Assembly (NCBI RefSeq): GCF_001758785.1
Contig: NZ_LROM01000143.1
Coordinates: forward strand, 1 to 39,110
Reading direction: 5' to 3'
Length of the DNA stretch: 39,110 nucleotides
Origin: Duganella phyllosphaerae
GTDB lineage: Bacteria; Pseudomonadota; Gammaproteobacteria; Burkholderiales; Burkholderiaceae_D
Positions 24,513 to 32,963 of the stretch are shown piece by piece. The translations under genes were made by a program, and so were the position numbers. Positions within the stretch are counted from its first letter, which is position 1. Each line of letters starts with the position of its first letter. Below the pieces are notes generated by a model. The model searched no databases, was not told where the DNA came from, and worked only from the letters and a program-made list of their open reading frames with translations.

Positions 24513-26863
24513 CGCGCAGCCGACAACTGGCGGCGCTGTGGGCGCTGATCGTATCTCTGCTGCTCGGGCATAACGCCTACCTGTGGCTGGTCCAGCGCAT
24601 CGTGCCCAACACCGACATCATGGCGCTGCTGCCGGTGCAGGAGCGCGACCCGGTGTTGCAGGCGTCGTTTGCGCACATGGTCGATGCGGCCCAGCAGCGC
24701 GTGATCGTGCTGGTTGGCGCCGAGAGCTGGATTGATGCCAAACGCGCGGCCGACGCTTACCAGGCGGTGCTCGGCGCCCGCGGCGATCTGTTCAAGGCCA
24801 CTGCCATCGACGAGAAAACCCAGAGTGACTGGTTCTCCGTCTTCCAGCAGCATCGATTGACCTTGCTCACCGCCGAACAGGAAGCGCAATTGCGCGGCGA
24901 ACCGGCGCAGTTCTGGCTCGACGCCGCGCTGTCCAAGCTGTATAGCCCGTTCGGCGGCCCCAAGCTCGGATCGTGGCAAGACGATCCGTTCGGCCTGTTC
25001 GGCGGCTGGGTGCAGGAGAGGGCGCAAGAAACGCCGGTGCGTCCGCGCGACGGCCACCTGTTTGTCGCCGACGGCCAGAAACAGTACGTGCTGCTGCCCC
25101 TGACATTGAAGGTGCCGGCGCTGTCGATGTCGGCGCAGGAAGCCGTGCTGCCGCTGCTGCGCCAGGCCGGCGATGCTGCCCGCAAGGCTGTGCCACAGGT
25201 GGAGCTGATCCAGACGGGCGTGATCCTGCACGCGGCCAACGCCAGTTCGCAGGCCAGCGGCGAGGTGTCGACCATCGGCATCGGCTCGCTGCTGGGCATC
25301 ATCGCGCTGATGTGGTTCGCGTTCCACTCGTTCAAGCCGATCTCGCTGATCCTGCTGTCGATCGGCGTCGGTTTTCTGGGCGCGCTGTCGGTGTGCTGGC
25401 TGCTGTTCGGCCAGATCCACCTGCTCACGCTGGTGTTCGGCGCCAGCCTGATCGGCGTGGCGCAGGACTACGGCATCTACTTCCTGTGCAACCGCCTGGC
25501 CGCCAGCGAACAACTCGACTCGCCATCGCTGCTGCGGCGGCTGATGCCGGGCCTGTGCTTCACGCTGCTGGCGGCGGTCATCGGCTACATGGGACTGGCG
25601 CTGACGCCGTTCCCTGGCCTGCGCCAGATGGCCGTGTTTTCGGCGCTGGGCCTGGTGTTCGCGTGGCTGACGGTGGTGTGCTGGTTCCCGGTGCTGATCG
25701 GCAGCCGCACCTTGAAGAGCGGAGTACTGGTGCGCCTGTACGGCGGCGCCGTGCGCGCCTGGCCGGTGCTGCGGTTCAACCGCGCGACGCTGGTAGCGGT
25801 GCTGGTGTTTGCGGTGGCCGCTGCCTACGGCGTGAGCCGGCTGGGCGCCAACGACGATATCCGCCTGCTGCAAAATCCTCCCAAGCACCTGATCGCCGAC
25901 CAGATCAAGTTGAGCCGCCTGCTCGACGCGCCCACGCCGGTGCAGTACTTCCTGGTGCGGGCCGCATCGGCCGAGCAGTTGCTGCAACGCGAAGAGCAAC
26001 TCAAGGCGCGCCTTGAGCCGCTGATCGCCGACCAGCACATCTCCGGCTACCAGGCCATGTCGAACTGGGTGCCGTCGGCCGCGAAGCAGGCCGCGCGGCG
26101 CGCCCTGGTCGAACAAAAACTGCTGGCCGACGACGGTCCGCTGGCGGGACTGGCGCGCGAGACCGGTGCTGATGCCGCCTGGATCGGCGCCACCCGCGCC
26201 GGGCTGCTGGCGGCCGGTGCACCGCTGTCGGTGGACGATTTTCTCAAGAGCCCGGCCAGCGAGCCGTGGCGCCACCTGTGGCTGGGCCAGATCGACGGCG
26301 GCTATGCCAGCATCGTCGCCTTGCGCGGCCTGGGCATGGCCGGCGTACCGCATGTGCAGCGCGCGGCCGACGGCTTGCAAGGCGTGCAGTGGGTGGACAA
26401 GGTGGCCGAGATTTCGTCGGTACTGGGCCGCTACCGGGTGAACATGAGCTGGGTGGCGCTGGGTGCCTACGCGGTGGTGTTCGTGCTGCTGTTCCCGCGC
26501 TATCGCGGGCGCACCTGGCGCGTGCTGGCGCCGACCGCCATTGCCAGCATCGCCGCGCTGGCGATCCTGGGCTATGCATCGCAGAACCTGCAACTGTTCC
26601 ACGTGCTGGCGCTGATGCTGCTGCTGGGCGTGGGCGTAGACTACGGCATCTTCATGCAGGAACACCCGGACCGGCGCGACCATACGCCGTGGCTGGCGGT
26701 GGGCATGTCGGCTGCCAGCACCATCTTGTCTTTCGGCCTGCTGGGCCTGAGCCATACCCCGGCCTTGCAGGCGTTCGGCCTGACCATGCTGCTGGGGACA
26801 GCGCTGGTCTGGCTGATCGTTCCCTGTTTCGGCAACTTCACCACTGAGGGCAAACATGTCTGA
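24509..26863 (+). CDS. MMPL/RND-family exporter
   Basis: This 784-residue pump has about twelve membrane helices in two repeats: one helix at the N-terminus, five at about 255-410, another at about 430, then five at about 645-780. Each repeat has the Asp-Tyr-Gly motif of MMPL transporters (VAQDYGIYF at about 320, VGVDYGIFM at about 710), which serves proton coupling. Large periplasmic loops follow helices 1 and 7. The only start is TTG 24509, overlapping the LolA-like stop by four bases, so it depends on coupled translation. It would lift the polyene lipid from the inner membrane to the LolA-like carrier. Confidence 0.9.
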   Translation: MTRSRQLAALWALIVSLLLGHNAYLWLVQRIVPNTDIMALLPVQERDPVLQASFAHMVDAAQQRVIVLVGAESWIDAKRAADAYQAVLGARGDLFKATAIDEKTQSDWFSVFQQHRLTLLTAEQEAQLRGEPAQFWLDAALSKLYSPFGGPKLGSWQDDPFGLFGGWVQERAQETPVRPRDGHLFVADGQKQYVLLPLTLKVPALSMSAQEAVLPLLRQAGDAARKAVPQVELIQTGVILHAANASSQASGEVSTIGIGSLLGIIALMWFAFHSFKPISLILLSIGVGFLGALSVCWLLFGQIHLLTLVFGASLIGVAQDYGIYFLCNRLAASEQLDSPSLLRRLMPGLCFTLLAAVIGYMGLALTPFPGLRQMAVFSALGLVFAWLTVVCWFPVLIGSRTLKSGVLVRLYGGAVRAWPVLRFNRATLVAVLVFAVAAAYGVSRLGANDDIRLLQNPPKHLIADQIKLSRLLDAPTPVQYFLVRAASAEQLLQREEQLKARLEPLIADQHISGYQAMSNWVPSAAKQAARRALVEQKLLADDGPLAGLARETGADAAWIGATRAGLLAAGAPLSVDDFLKSPASEPWRHLWLGQIDGGYASIVALRGLGMAGVPHVQRAADGLQGVQWVDKVAEISSVLGRYRVNMSWVALGAYAVVFVLLFPRYRGRTWRVLAPTAIASIAALAILGYASQNLQLFHVLALMLLLGVGVDYGIFMQEHPDRRDHTPWLAVGMSAASTILSFGLLGLSHTPALQAFGLTMLLGTALVWLIVPCFGNFTTEGKHV

Positions 26864-28103
26864 AGCATTCCCGCTTGAATCCGTAGAGATCCTGATCGTC
26901 GGCGCCGGCCCTGCCGGTTCTGTCGCGGCCGCGCTGCTGCGCCAGCAGGGCCGGCACGTGCTGGTGCTCGAGCGCGAGGAGTTTCCGCGCTTTTCGATCG
27001 GCGAAAGCCTGCTCCCGCAAAGCATGGAATACCTCGAGCAGGCCGGCATGTTGCAGGCAGTGGTGGAGGCGGGCTTCCAGTTCAAGAACGGCGCCGCCTT
27101 CATGCGCGACGGCTGCTACACCGACTTCGACTTCCGCGACAAACACTCGCAGGGGTGGGGTACCACGTACCAGGTGCAGCGCGCCCACTTCGACCACATC
27201 CTGGCCAAGGAGGCCGAGCGCTTCGGCGCCGAGGTGCGCTACCGCCACGAGGTGCTCGATATCATGCTGGGCCAGGATGGCGCGCCGGCGCTGGTGACCG
27301 TCAAGCGCCCGGACGGCGCCCGGTACCAGGTGCGCGCCGGTTTCATCCTCGACGCCAGCGGCTTCGGGCGCATCCTGCCACGCCTGCTCAAGCTGGAAAC
27401 GCCGTCGAACTTCCCGGTGCGCGGCGCCATTTTCACCCACGTGGAAGACGGCATTCGCGGCGCCCATTTCGACCGCAACAAGATTCGCGTGACGGTCCAT
27501 CCGAGCCACTGCAACGTGTGGTTCTGGACCATCCCGTTTGCCGGCGGGCGCTGCTCGCAGGGCGTGGTGGCCGAGACCTCCTTCCTCGACCAGTACCAGG
27601 GCACGCCCACCGAGCGCCTGCGCGCCATCATTGCGGAAGAGCCGTCGCTGCACGCGCTGCTGGCCGATGCCGTGTGGGATACGCCGGCGCGCCAGATCAC
27701 CGGCTACTCGGCCAACGTGGACCAACTGTGGGGCGAGGGTTACGCCTTGCTCGGCAACGCCGGCGAATTCCTCGACCCGGTATTTTCGTCGGGCGTGACC
27801 ATCGCCTTCAAATCGGCCAGCCTGGCGGCAGCGGCCCTGCAGCGCCAGTTCGCCGGTGAGCAGGTGGACTGGCAGGCCGACTACGGCGCGCCGCTGCGCA
27901 AGGGCGTGGACACCTTCCGCGCATTCGTGGAATCCTGGTACGCGGGCAGCTTCCAGACCATCATCTTCCACCAAGAGCAGCGCCCGGAAATCAAGCGCAT
28001 GATCGCCTCGATCCTGGCCGGCTATGCCTGGGACCTGACCAACCCGTACGTGAAAGAGACGCCGCGCCGGCTGGCCGCACTGGAGGCCGTATGCGCAGCG
28101 TGA
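26856..28103 (+). CDS. FAD-dependent oxidoreductase (halogenase/hydroxylase-like)
   Basis: This 415-residue flavoprotein has the FAD-binding motif GAGPAGSVAAALL (about 13-25), an acidic residue closing the first fold (LERE) and the second FAD motif GNAGEFLDPVFSSG (about 302). It resembles flavin-dependent halogenase-like hydroxylases. The WxWxIP halogenase signature is only partly present (WFWTIPF), so hydroxylation or desaturation is as likely as halogenation. In APE clusters this protein may tailor the aryl head or the chain. It overlaps both flanking genes (8 and 13 bases). Confidence 0.86.
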   Translation: MSEAFPLESVEILIVGAGPAGSVAAALLRQQGRHVLVLEREEFPRFSIGESLLPQSMEYLEQAGMLQAVVEAGFQFKNGAAFMRDGCYTDFDFRDKHSQGWGTTYQVQRAHFDHILAKEAERFGAEVRYRHEVLDIMLGQDGAPALVTVKRPDGARYQVRAGFILDASGFGRILPRLLKLETPSNFPVRGAIFTHVEDGIRGAHFDRNKIRVTVHPSHCNVWFWTIPFAGGRCSQGVVAETSFLDQYQGTPTERLRAIIAEEPSLHALLADAVWDTPARQITGYSANVDQLWGEGYALLGNAGEFLDPVFSSGVTIAFKSASLAAAALQRQFAGEQVDWQADYGAPLRKGVDTFRAFVESWYAGSFQTIIFHQEQRPEIKRMIASILAGYAWDLTNPYVKETPRRLAALEAVCAA

Positions 28104-28651
28104 CGTTCAGCCGCGCCCTCGTCGTGGCAGCTATAGGGAGTGCGTTGGCGCTGGCCGGCTGCGCCACCACGCCGCCGCCCCAGGCCCGACTGGGACTGAA
28201 GCTGCCGCCCGCCGCGCTGGGCGCCTCGATCAGCGTGCAGCAGCACCTGACCGTGGAGCGCGCGGGCCGCACCGACGACATGGACGTGGCTTTGCAGGTG
28301 GAGCCCGATGCGATCGACGTGGTGGGCCTGGCCATGGGCCAGCGCGTGCTGACCCTGCGCTACGACGGCAAGGAACTGACGTCGTGGCGCCACTTCATGC
28401 TGCCGTCGCAGGTCAAGGCCGAGGATGTGCTGGAGGACATGCAGCTCACGCTGTGGCCAGCCAGTGCGGTGGCCGCCGCGCTGCCGGCCGGCTGGCGCAT
28501 CGCGGAGCAGGGCGACACCCGCATGTTGTACCTGGACGACGAGGCGATCATGCGCATCGTGTACAGCGGCCAGCCGCGCTGGAGCGGCAAGGTGGTGTTG
28601 GAAAATCTGCGGTATCACTATAAGCTGACCATCCAGGCAGCCCCGGACTGA
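28091..28651 (+). CDS. DUF3261 lipoprotein
   Basis: This 186-residue lipoprotein has a signal peptide ending in ALAGC (Cys at about 24), then a Pro-rich linker and a beta-rich body resembling DUF3261, a family typical of APE clusters. It is probably outer-membrane bound. The body has strand-like pieces (ISVQQHLTVERAG, VLTLRYDGKELT) similar to LolB-type proteins, so a role in receiving the polyene lipid from the LolA-like carrier is reasonable but unproven. It overlaps the FAD gene by 13 bases and ends nine bases before the ketosynthase. Confidence 0.85.
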   Translation: MRSVTFSRALVVAAIGSALALAGCATTPPPQARLGLKLPPAALGASISVQQHLTVERAGRTDDMDVALQVEPDAIDVVGLAMGQRVLTLRYDGKELTSWRHFMLPSQVKAEDVLEDMQLTLWPASAVAAALPAGWRIAEQGDTRMLYLDDEAIMRIVYSGQPRWSGKVVLENLRYHYKLTIQAAPD

Positions 28652-28660
28652 TTGAATCAC

Positions 28661-29878
28661 ATGTCGACTTACTACCTTAACGCGTGCGGCATCGTCTGCG
28701 CACTGGGCGCCAGCCATGCCGAGGTGAAGGCGCGCCTGTACGCCGGCCAACCGGGCGTGGCGCCCACCCGCGCCTGGACCCCGGACCGCGAGCTGCCGCT
28801 GGGCTGCGTGCTGGCCGAGCTGCCGCAGCTGGCGCACCTGCCGCCGGCGCAGCGCAGCCGCAATAACGCGCTGGTGCTGGCCGCGCTGGCGCAGATCCGG
28901 CCGGCCGTCGATGCGGCGATTGCCCGCCACGGCGCCGACCGCGTTGGCGTGGTGATCGGCACCAGCACGTCGGGCATCGGCGAGACCGAGCATGCGATCC
29001 GCACCTACGCCACGCAGGGCGTGTTGCCTGACGACTTCCAGTACGACCGCCAGGAAATGGGTTCGCCGGGCGTGATGCTGGCGCGCGAGCTGGGCGTGGC
29101 CGGGCCGGCATATGTGCATTCGAGCGCCTGTTCGTCCAGCGCCAAGGCCATGGCCAGCGCTGCGCGCCTGATCAAGATGGGGTTGTGCGATGCGGTGGTC
29201 ACGGGCGGCGCCGATTCACTGTGCACCTTCACGGTGGCCGGCTTTGCGTCGCTCGAATCGGTCAGCGCGGCACTATGCAACCCGATGAGCGCCAACCGCA
29301 ACGGCATCAATATCGGCGAGGGTGCGGCGCTGTTCCTGATGACCGCCGATGCCGATGCCGATGCCGGTGACGGTGCCGACACCGGTGCAGCGGTGGCGCT
29401 GATGGGCTGGGGCGAGTCGTCCGACGGTCACCACATGTCCGCGCCCGATCCCACCGGCGCCGGTGCCGCGCTGGCCATGACACAGGCGTTGCAGCGCGCC
29501 GGCGTGGCGGCCGGCGAGGTCGATTACATCAATATGCACGGCACCGCCACGCCGCAGAACGACGCCATGGAGTCGCGCGTGATCGCCGCGCTGTTCGGCG
29601 AGCAGGTACCGGTCAGCTCCACCAAGCCGTTCACCGGCCACACGCTGGGCGCGGCGGCGGCCATCGAGGCGGCGCTGTGCTGGCTGGCGATGCAGGACGA
29701 TAACCGGCAGGGCCGGCTGCCCCCGCACCTGTGGGACGGCGTGTTCGATCCCGCGCTGCCGCGCCTGAACCTGGCGGCGCCCGGCGCGGCGCTGGGCCGG
29801 CCGCTGCGGCGGGTGCTCAGCAGTTCCTTCGCTTTTGGCGGCTCCAACGCGGCGCTGGTGCTTGGATGCGTGCCATGA
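28661..29878 (+). CDS. apeO: Aryl polyene ketosynthase (ApeO-like)
   Basis: This 405-residue condensing enzyme has active-site Cys157 in HSSACSSSAKA and two His residues in NMHGTATPQND and FTGHTLGAAA, the complete triad. It extends the aryl polyene chain with malonyl units. By position, just before a dehydratase and ketoreductase, it matches ApeO of Xenorhabdus, the partner of the chain-length factor at the operon start. The frame opens at TTG 28652, but ATG 28661 gives the normal KS start, MSTYYLNACG. The stop overlaps the next gene by four bases. Confidence 0.9.
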   Translation: MSTYYLNACGIVCALGASHAEVKARLYAGQPGVAPTRAWTPDRELPLGCVLAELPQLAHLPPAQRSRNNALVLAALAQIRPAVDAAIARHGADRVGVVIGTSTSGIGETEHAIRTYATQGVLPDDFQYDRQEMGSPGVMLARELGVAGPAYVHSSACSSSAKAMASAARLIKMGLCDAVVTGGADSLCTFTVAGFASLESVSAALCNPMSANRNGINIGEGAALFLMTADADADAGDGADTGAAVALMGWGESSDGHHMSAPDPTGAGAALAMTQALQRAGVAAGEVDYINMHGTATPQNDAMESRVIAALFGEQVPVSSTKPFTGHTLGAAAAIEAALCWLAMQDDNRQGRLPPHLWDGVFDPALPRLNLAAPGAALGRPLRRVLSSSFAFGGSNAALVLGCVP

Positions 29879-30366
29879 GTGACGTGGAGATGCCCGATGT
29901 GCGCGAACTGGTGCCGCATTCCGGCGCCATGGTGCTGCTCGACCGCGTGGTCAGCGCCGACCACGACAACCTGTGCGCCGAAGTGCGCATCCATGCCAAC
30001 AGCATGCTGGCATCGCAGCAGGGCGTGGGGGCCTGGGTGGGCATCGAATACATGGCGCAGGCCATTGCCGCGCATGCCGGCTGGAAGGGCCGCCTGCTGG
30101 GCGAACCTGCCCGTGTGGGTTTTCTGCTGGGCTCGCGCAAGTACCAGGCCAGCGTGCCGTATTTCGTGCCGGGCAGCGTACTGCGGGTGCACGTGCACCG
30201 CGTGCTGCAAGGTGAAAACGGGCTCGGAGCCTTCGACTGCCGCATCGAGCTCGCCGCTGCGCCGGGCCAGTTGCCGGAACAGGCGCCGGCGCTGGCCACC
30301 GCCACGGTGACGGTGTTCCAGCCCCATAATGTCAATCAATTTCTCGAAGATGGAAACGCAGGATGA
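29875..30366 (+). CDS. apeP: Hot-dog 3-hydroxyacyl dehydratase (ApeP-like)
   Basis: This 163-residue protein resembles FabZ/ApeP-type dehydratases: an N-terminal LVPHSGAMVLLDRVV (His at about 13), a central helix (GIEYMAQAIAAHAGW) and hot-dog strands. In the Xenorhabdus system ApeP works as a pair with ApeI. Here the ApeI partner is fused to the ligase (18437-20230), so ApeP is expected to pair with the C-terminal domain of that protein. ATG 29875 overlaps the ketosynthase stop. Water removal after each ketoreduction builds the conjugated double bonds. Confidence 0.88.
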   Translation: MSDVEMPDVRELVPHSGAMVLLDRVVSADHDNLCAEVRIHANSMLASQQGVGAWVGIEYMAQAIAAHAGWKGRLLGEPARVGFLLGSRKYQASVPYFVPGSVLRVHVHRVLQGENGLGAFDCRIELAAAPGQLPEQAPALATATVTVFQPHNVNQFLEDGNAG

Positions 30367-31100
30367 ATCAGAATAAGTCCATGAGTGTGCTGGTGACGGG
30401 GTCGTCGCGCGGCATCGGCAAGGCGATCGCGCTGCGCCTGGCGCGCGACGGTTACGACGTGGTGCTCCATTGCCGCAGCCAGCGCGCCGAAGCGGACGCC
30501 GTGGCCGGCGAAATCGTGGCCATGGGCCGCGCGGCGCGGGTGCTGCAGTTCGACATCGGCGATCGCGCCGCCACCGCCGCCGCGCTGGCGGCGGACATCG
30601 CCGAACATGGCTGCTACTACGGCGTCGTGTGCAATGCCGGCGTGGCGCGCGACAACGCCTTCCCCGCCATGTCGGGCGAGGACTGGGACATCGTCCTGCA
30701 AACCAATCTCGATGGTTTTTACAATGTGCTCAATCCGCTGGTGATGCCGCTGGTCCAGCGCCGCAAACCGGGGCGCATCGTGACGCTCGCTTCGGTGTCG
30801 GGACTGATCGGCAATCGCGGCCAGGTCAATTACAGCGCCGCCAAGGCCGGCATTATCGGCGCCACCAAGGCGCTGGCGCTGGAACTGGCCAAGCGCGCCA
30901 TCACCGTCAACTGCGTGGCGCCGGGGCTGATCGAAACCGACATGACCGAGGGCGTGCCGATGGAAGAAGCACTGAAGATGATCCCCGCGCGCCGGGTGGG
31001 CAAGCCGGAAGAGGTGGCCGCAGCAGTGAGCTTCCTGATCGGCGAGGAAGCGGGCTACATCACGCGCCAGGTCATTTCCGTCAATGGCGGCCTGGCATGA
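30363..31100 (+). CDS. apeQ: FabG-type 3-ketoacyl-ACP reductase (ApeQ-like)
   Basis: This 245-residue short-chain reductase has the cofactor motif GSSRGIGKAIA (about 13), the NAG motif (CNAGVA), catalytic Ser (LASVSG) and the YSAAKAG Tyr-Lys pair. An Arg follows the second strand (CRSQRAE), suggesting NADPH. It reduces the ketone after each chain extension. It overlaps the dehydratase and ketosynthase genes by four bases on each side, so its translation is coupled to theirs. Confidence 0.93.
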   Translation: MNQNKSMSVLVTGSSRGIGKAIALRLARDGYDVVLHCRSQRAEADAVAGEIVAMGRAARVLQFDIGDRAATAAALAADIAEHGCYYGVVCNAGVARDNAFPAMSGEDWDIVLQTNLDGFYNVLNPLVMPLVQRRKPGRIVTLASVSGLIGNRGQVNYSAAKAGIIGATKALALELAKRAITVNCVAPGLIETDMTEGVPMEEALKMIPARRVGKPEEVAAAVSFLIGEEAGYITRQVISVNGGLA

Positions 31101-32335
31101 GCCGCCGCGTCGCCGTCACCGGCATGGCCGGCATCAGCCCGATCGGCAACGACTGGGCCAGCGTGCGCGCGCGCCTGGGCGAGTACCGCAACGCCGTGGT
31201 GCGCATGGCCGACTGGGACGACTACGAGGGCCTGCATACCCGCCTGGGAGCGCCGGCTGCACCGTTCGAGCTGACGCCACGCTACAGCCGCAAGGCCGTG
31301 CGCAGCATGGGCCGGGTGGCATTGATGGCCACGCGCGCGAGCGAACTGGCGCTGTTCGACGCCGGCCTGCTCGACCATCCGCTGCTGCAAAGCGGCGACA
31401 TGGGCGTGTCGTTCGGTTCGTCGGCGGGCACGCCGAGCGCCATCGGCGACTTTGGCCGCATGATGGAGGAGCGCTCCACCAAGGGCATCAACGCCACCAC
31501 GTATATCAAGATGATGGCGCACACGGCGCCGGTCAACATCGGCGTGTTCTTCGGCCTGACCGGGCGCGTGATCACCACGTCGAGCGCGTGTACCTCGGGC
31601 AGCCAGGGCATCGGCTACGCCTGCGAGGCGATCCGCGCCGGCAAGCAGATCGCCATGGTGGCAGGCGGCGCCGAGGAATTGTGCGCGACCGAGGCGGCGG
31701 TGTTCGACACGCTGTTTGCCACCAGCACCCGCAACGACGCCGGCCACACCACGCCGCGCCCGTTCGACGCGGACCGCGACGGCCTGGTGATCGGCGAGGG
31801 CGCAGGCTGCCTGATCCTGGAAGACCTGGAGCACGCGCAGCAGCGCGGCGCCACCATCTACGCCGAACTGGTGGGCTTCGGCACCAACAGCGACGGCTGC
31901 CACGTCACGCAGCCGAATGCGGCTACCATGCAGACGGCCATGCGCCTGGCGCTGCGCGACGCCGGCCTGCAACCGCAAGATATCGGCTACATCAATGCCC
32001 ACGGCACCGGCACCGAGCAGGGCGACGTCGCCGAATCGCAGGCCACGCTGGCGGTGTTCGGCAGCGCTACCCCGATCAGCTCCCTGAAAAGCTATATGGG
32101 CCACACGCTGGGCGCGTGCGGTGCGCTGGAAGCGTGGATCAGCATCGAGATGATGCGCGAGGGCTGGTTCGCGCCCACCATCAACCTCGAGCAGCTCGAT
32201 CCGCGCTGCGCGCAACTCGACTACATCGCCGGCACCGGCCGCGCGCTGGACTGCGACTACGTCATGTCGAACAACTTCGCCTTTGGCGGCATCAACACGT
32301 CGCTGATCTTCAAACGCTACGCGGGCGCGCAGTGA
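31097..32335 (+). CDS. apeR: FabF-like ketosynthase II (ApeR-like)
   Basis: This 412-residue second ketosynthase has Cys165 in TSSACTSGSQ and His in INAHGTGTEQGD and YMGHTLGACG. It is closer to FabF than the first ketosynthase and so may start the chain or make the first extension from the aryl unit on a carrier. In the Xenorhabdus system the equivalent ApeR acts as a homodimer. ATG 31097 overlaps the ketoreductase stop, and the gene ends in TGATG with the transferase start inside. Confidence 0.9.
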   Translation: MSRRVAVTGMAGISPIGNDWASVRARLGEYRNAVVRMADWDDYEGLHTRLGAPAAPFELTPRYSRKAVRSMGRVALMATRASELALFDAGLLDHPLLQSGDMGVSFGSSAGTPSAIGDFGRMMEERSTKGINATTYIKMMAHTAPVNIGVFFGLTGRVITTSSACTSGSQGIGYACEAIRAGKQIAMVAGGAEELCATEAAVFDTLFATSTRNDAGHTTPRPFDADRDGLVIGEGAGCLILEDLEHAQQRGATIYAELVGFGTNSDGCHVTQPNAATMQTAMRLALRDAGLQPQDIGYINAHGTGTEQGDVAESQATLAVFGSATPISSLKSYMGHTLGACGALEAWISIEMMREGWFAPTINLEQLDPRCAQLDYIAGTGRALDCDYVMSNNFAFGGINTSLIFKRYAGAQ

Positions 32336-32961
32336 TGACGGCGCCGGTCACGGTCCGCCTGTTGATGGTCGATGCCGATGCGGTGGCGGACGTTGACCTG
32401 CCGCGCCTGCGTGACTGGCTGGCGCCGGGCGAACTGGCGCGCTGCCAGCGCTTTGCGCGGTCCCAGCGTCTGCGCCAGTTCGTCATCGGCCGGGTGCTGG
32501 CGCGCATGGCGCTGGGCCAGGTGCTGGGGGTGCCGGCGCGCGCGGTGGTACTGGAAGAGCAGGTGGCCGGCGCGCCGCTGCTGGCCGCGCCGCCGCTGAA
32601 AAATTTCGACGGCGGGTTTTCCATCTCGCACAGCGGGCGCTGGGTGGCGTGCGCGGTCAGTGCGCGCACCCGCTTGGGCCTCGATATCGAATTGCGCGAC
32701 CCCGGCCGCGATCTGGCGGCGCTGGCCGCGCAGGCGTTCGATGCACACGAAGTCGCGCAATGGCAGGCACTGGCGGCCGCGCGCCGCGCGGATGGTTTTT
32801 ATCGCTTGTGGAGCGAGAAGGAAGCGCGCTTCAAGCTCGGCGCCGATGGCCACAGCTTGAGCCTCGCGCATGACGAATTGTCGGTGGTGGTATGCACCGC
32901 GCGCGTGCTCGACGAGGCGCCGGAGATCGAGGTCGTGCTACTGGATGCTGGCTTGAAGTAA
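32335..32961 (+). CDS. 4'-phosphopantetheinyl transferase (Sfp type)
   Basis: This 208-residue transferase activates the two acyl carriers. Family motifs are FSISHSG (about 100), GLDIEL (magnesium-binding Asp/Glu, about 115) and WSEKEARFKL (about 160). It begins in the TGATG overlap with the second ketosynthase and is the last gene of the APE operon. Its stop is two bases from the convergent stop of the deacetylase gene, with no visible terminator between them, so operon transcripts probably run into antisense of that gene. Confidence 0.9.
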   Translation: MTAPVTVRLLMVDADAVADVDLPRLRDWLAPGELARCQRFARSQRLRQFVIGRVLARMALGQVLGVPARAVVLEEQVAGAPLLAAPPLKNFDGGFSISHSGRWVACAVSARTRLGLDIELRDPGRDLAALAAQAFDAHEVAQWQALAAARRADGFYRLWSEKEARFKLGADGHSLSLAHDELSVVVCTARVLDEAPEIEVVLLDAGLK

Positions 32962-32963
32962 CG

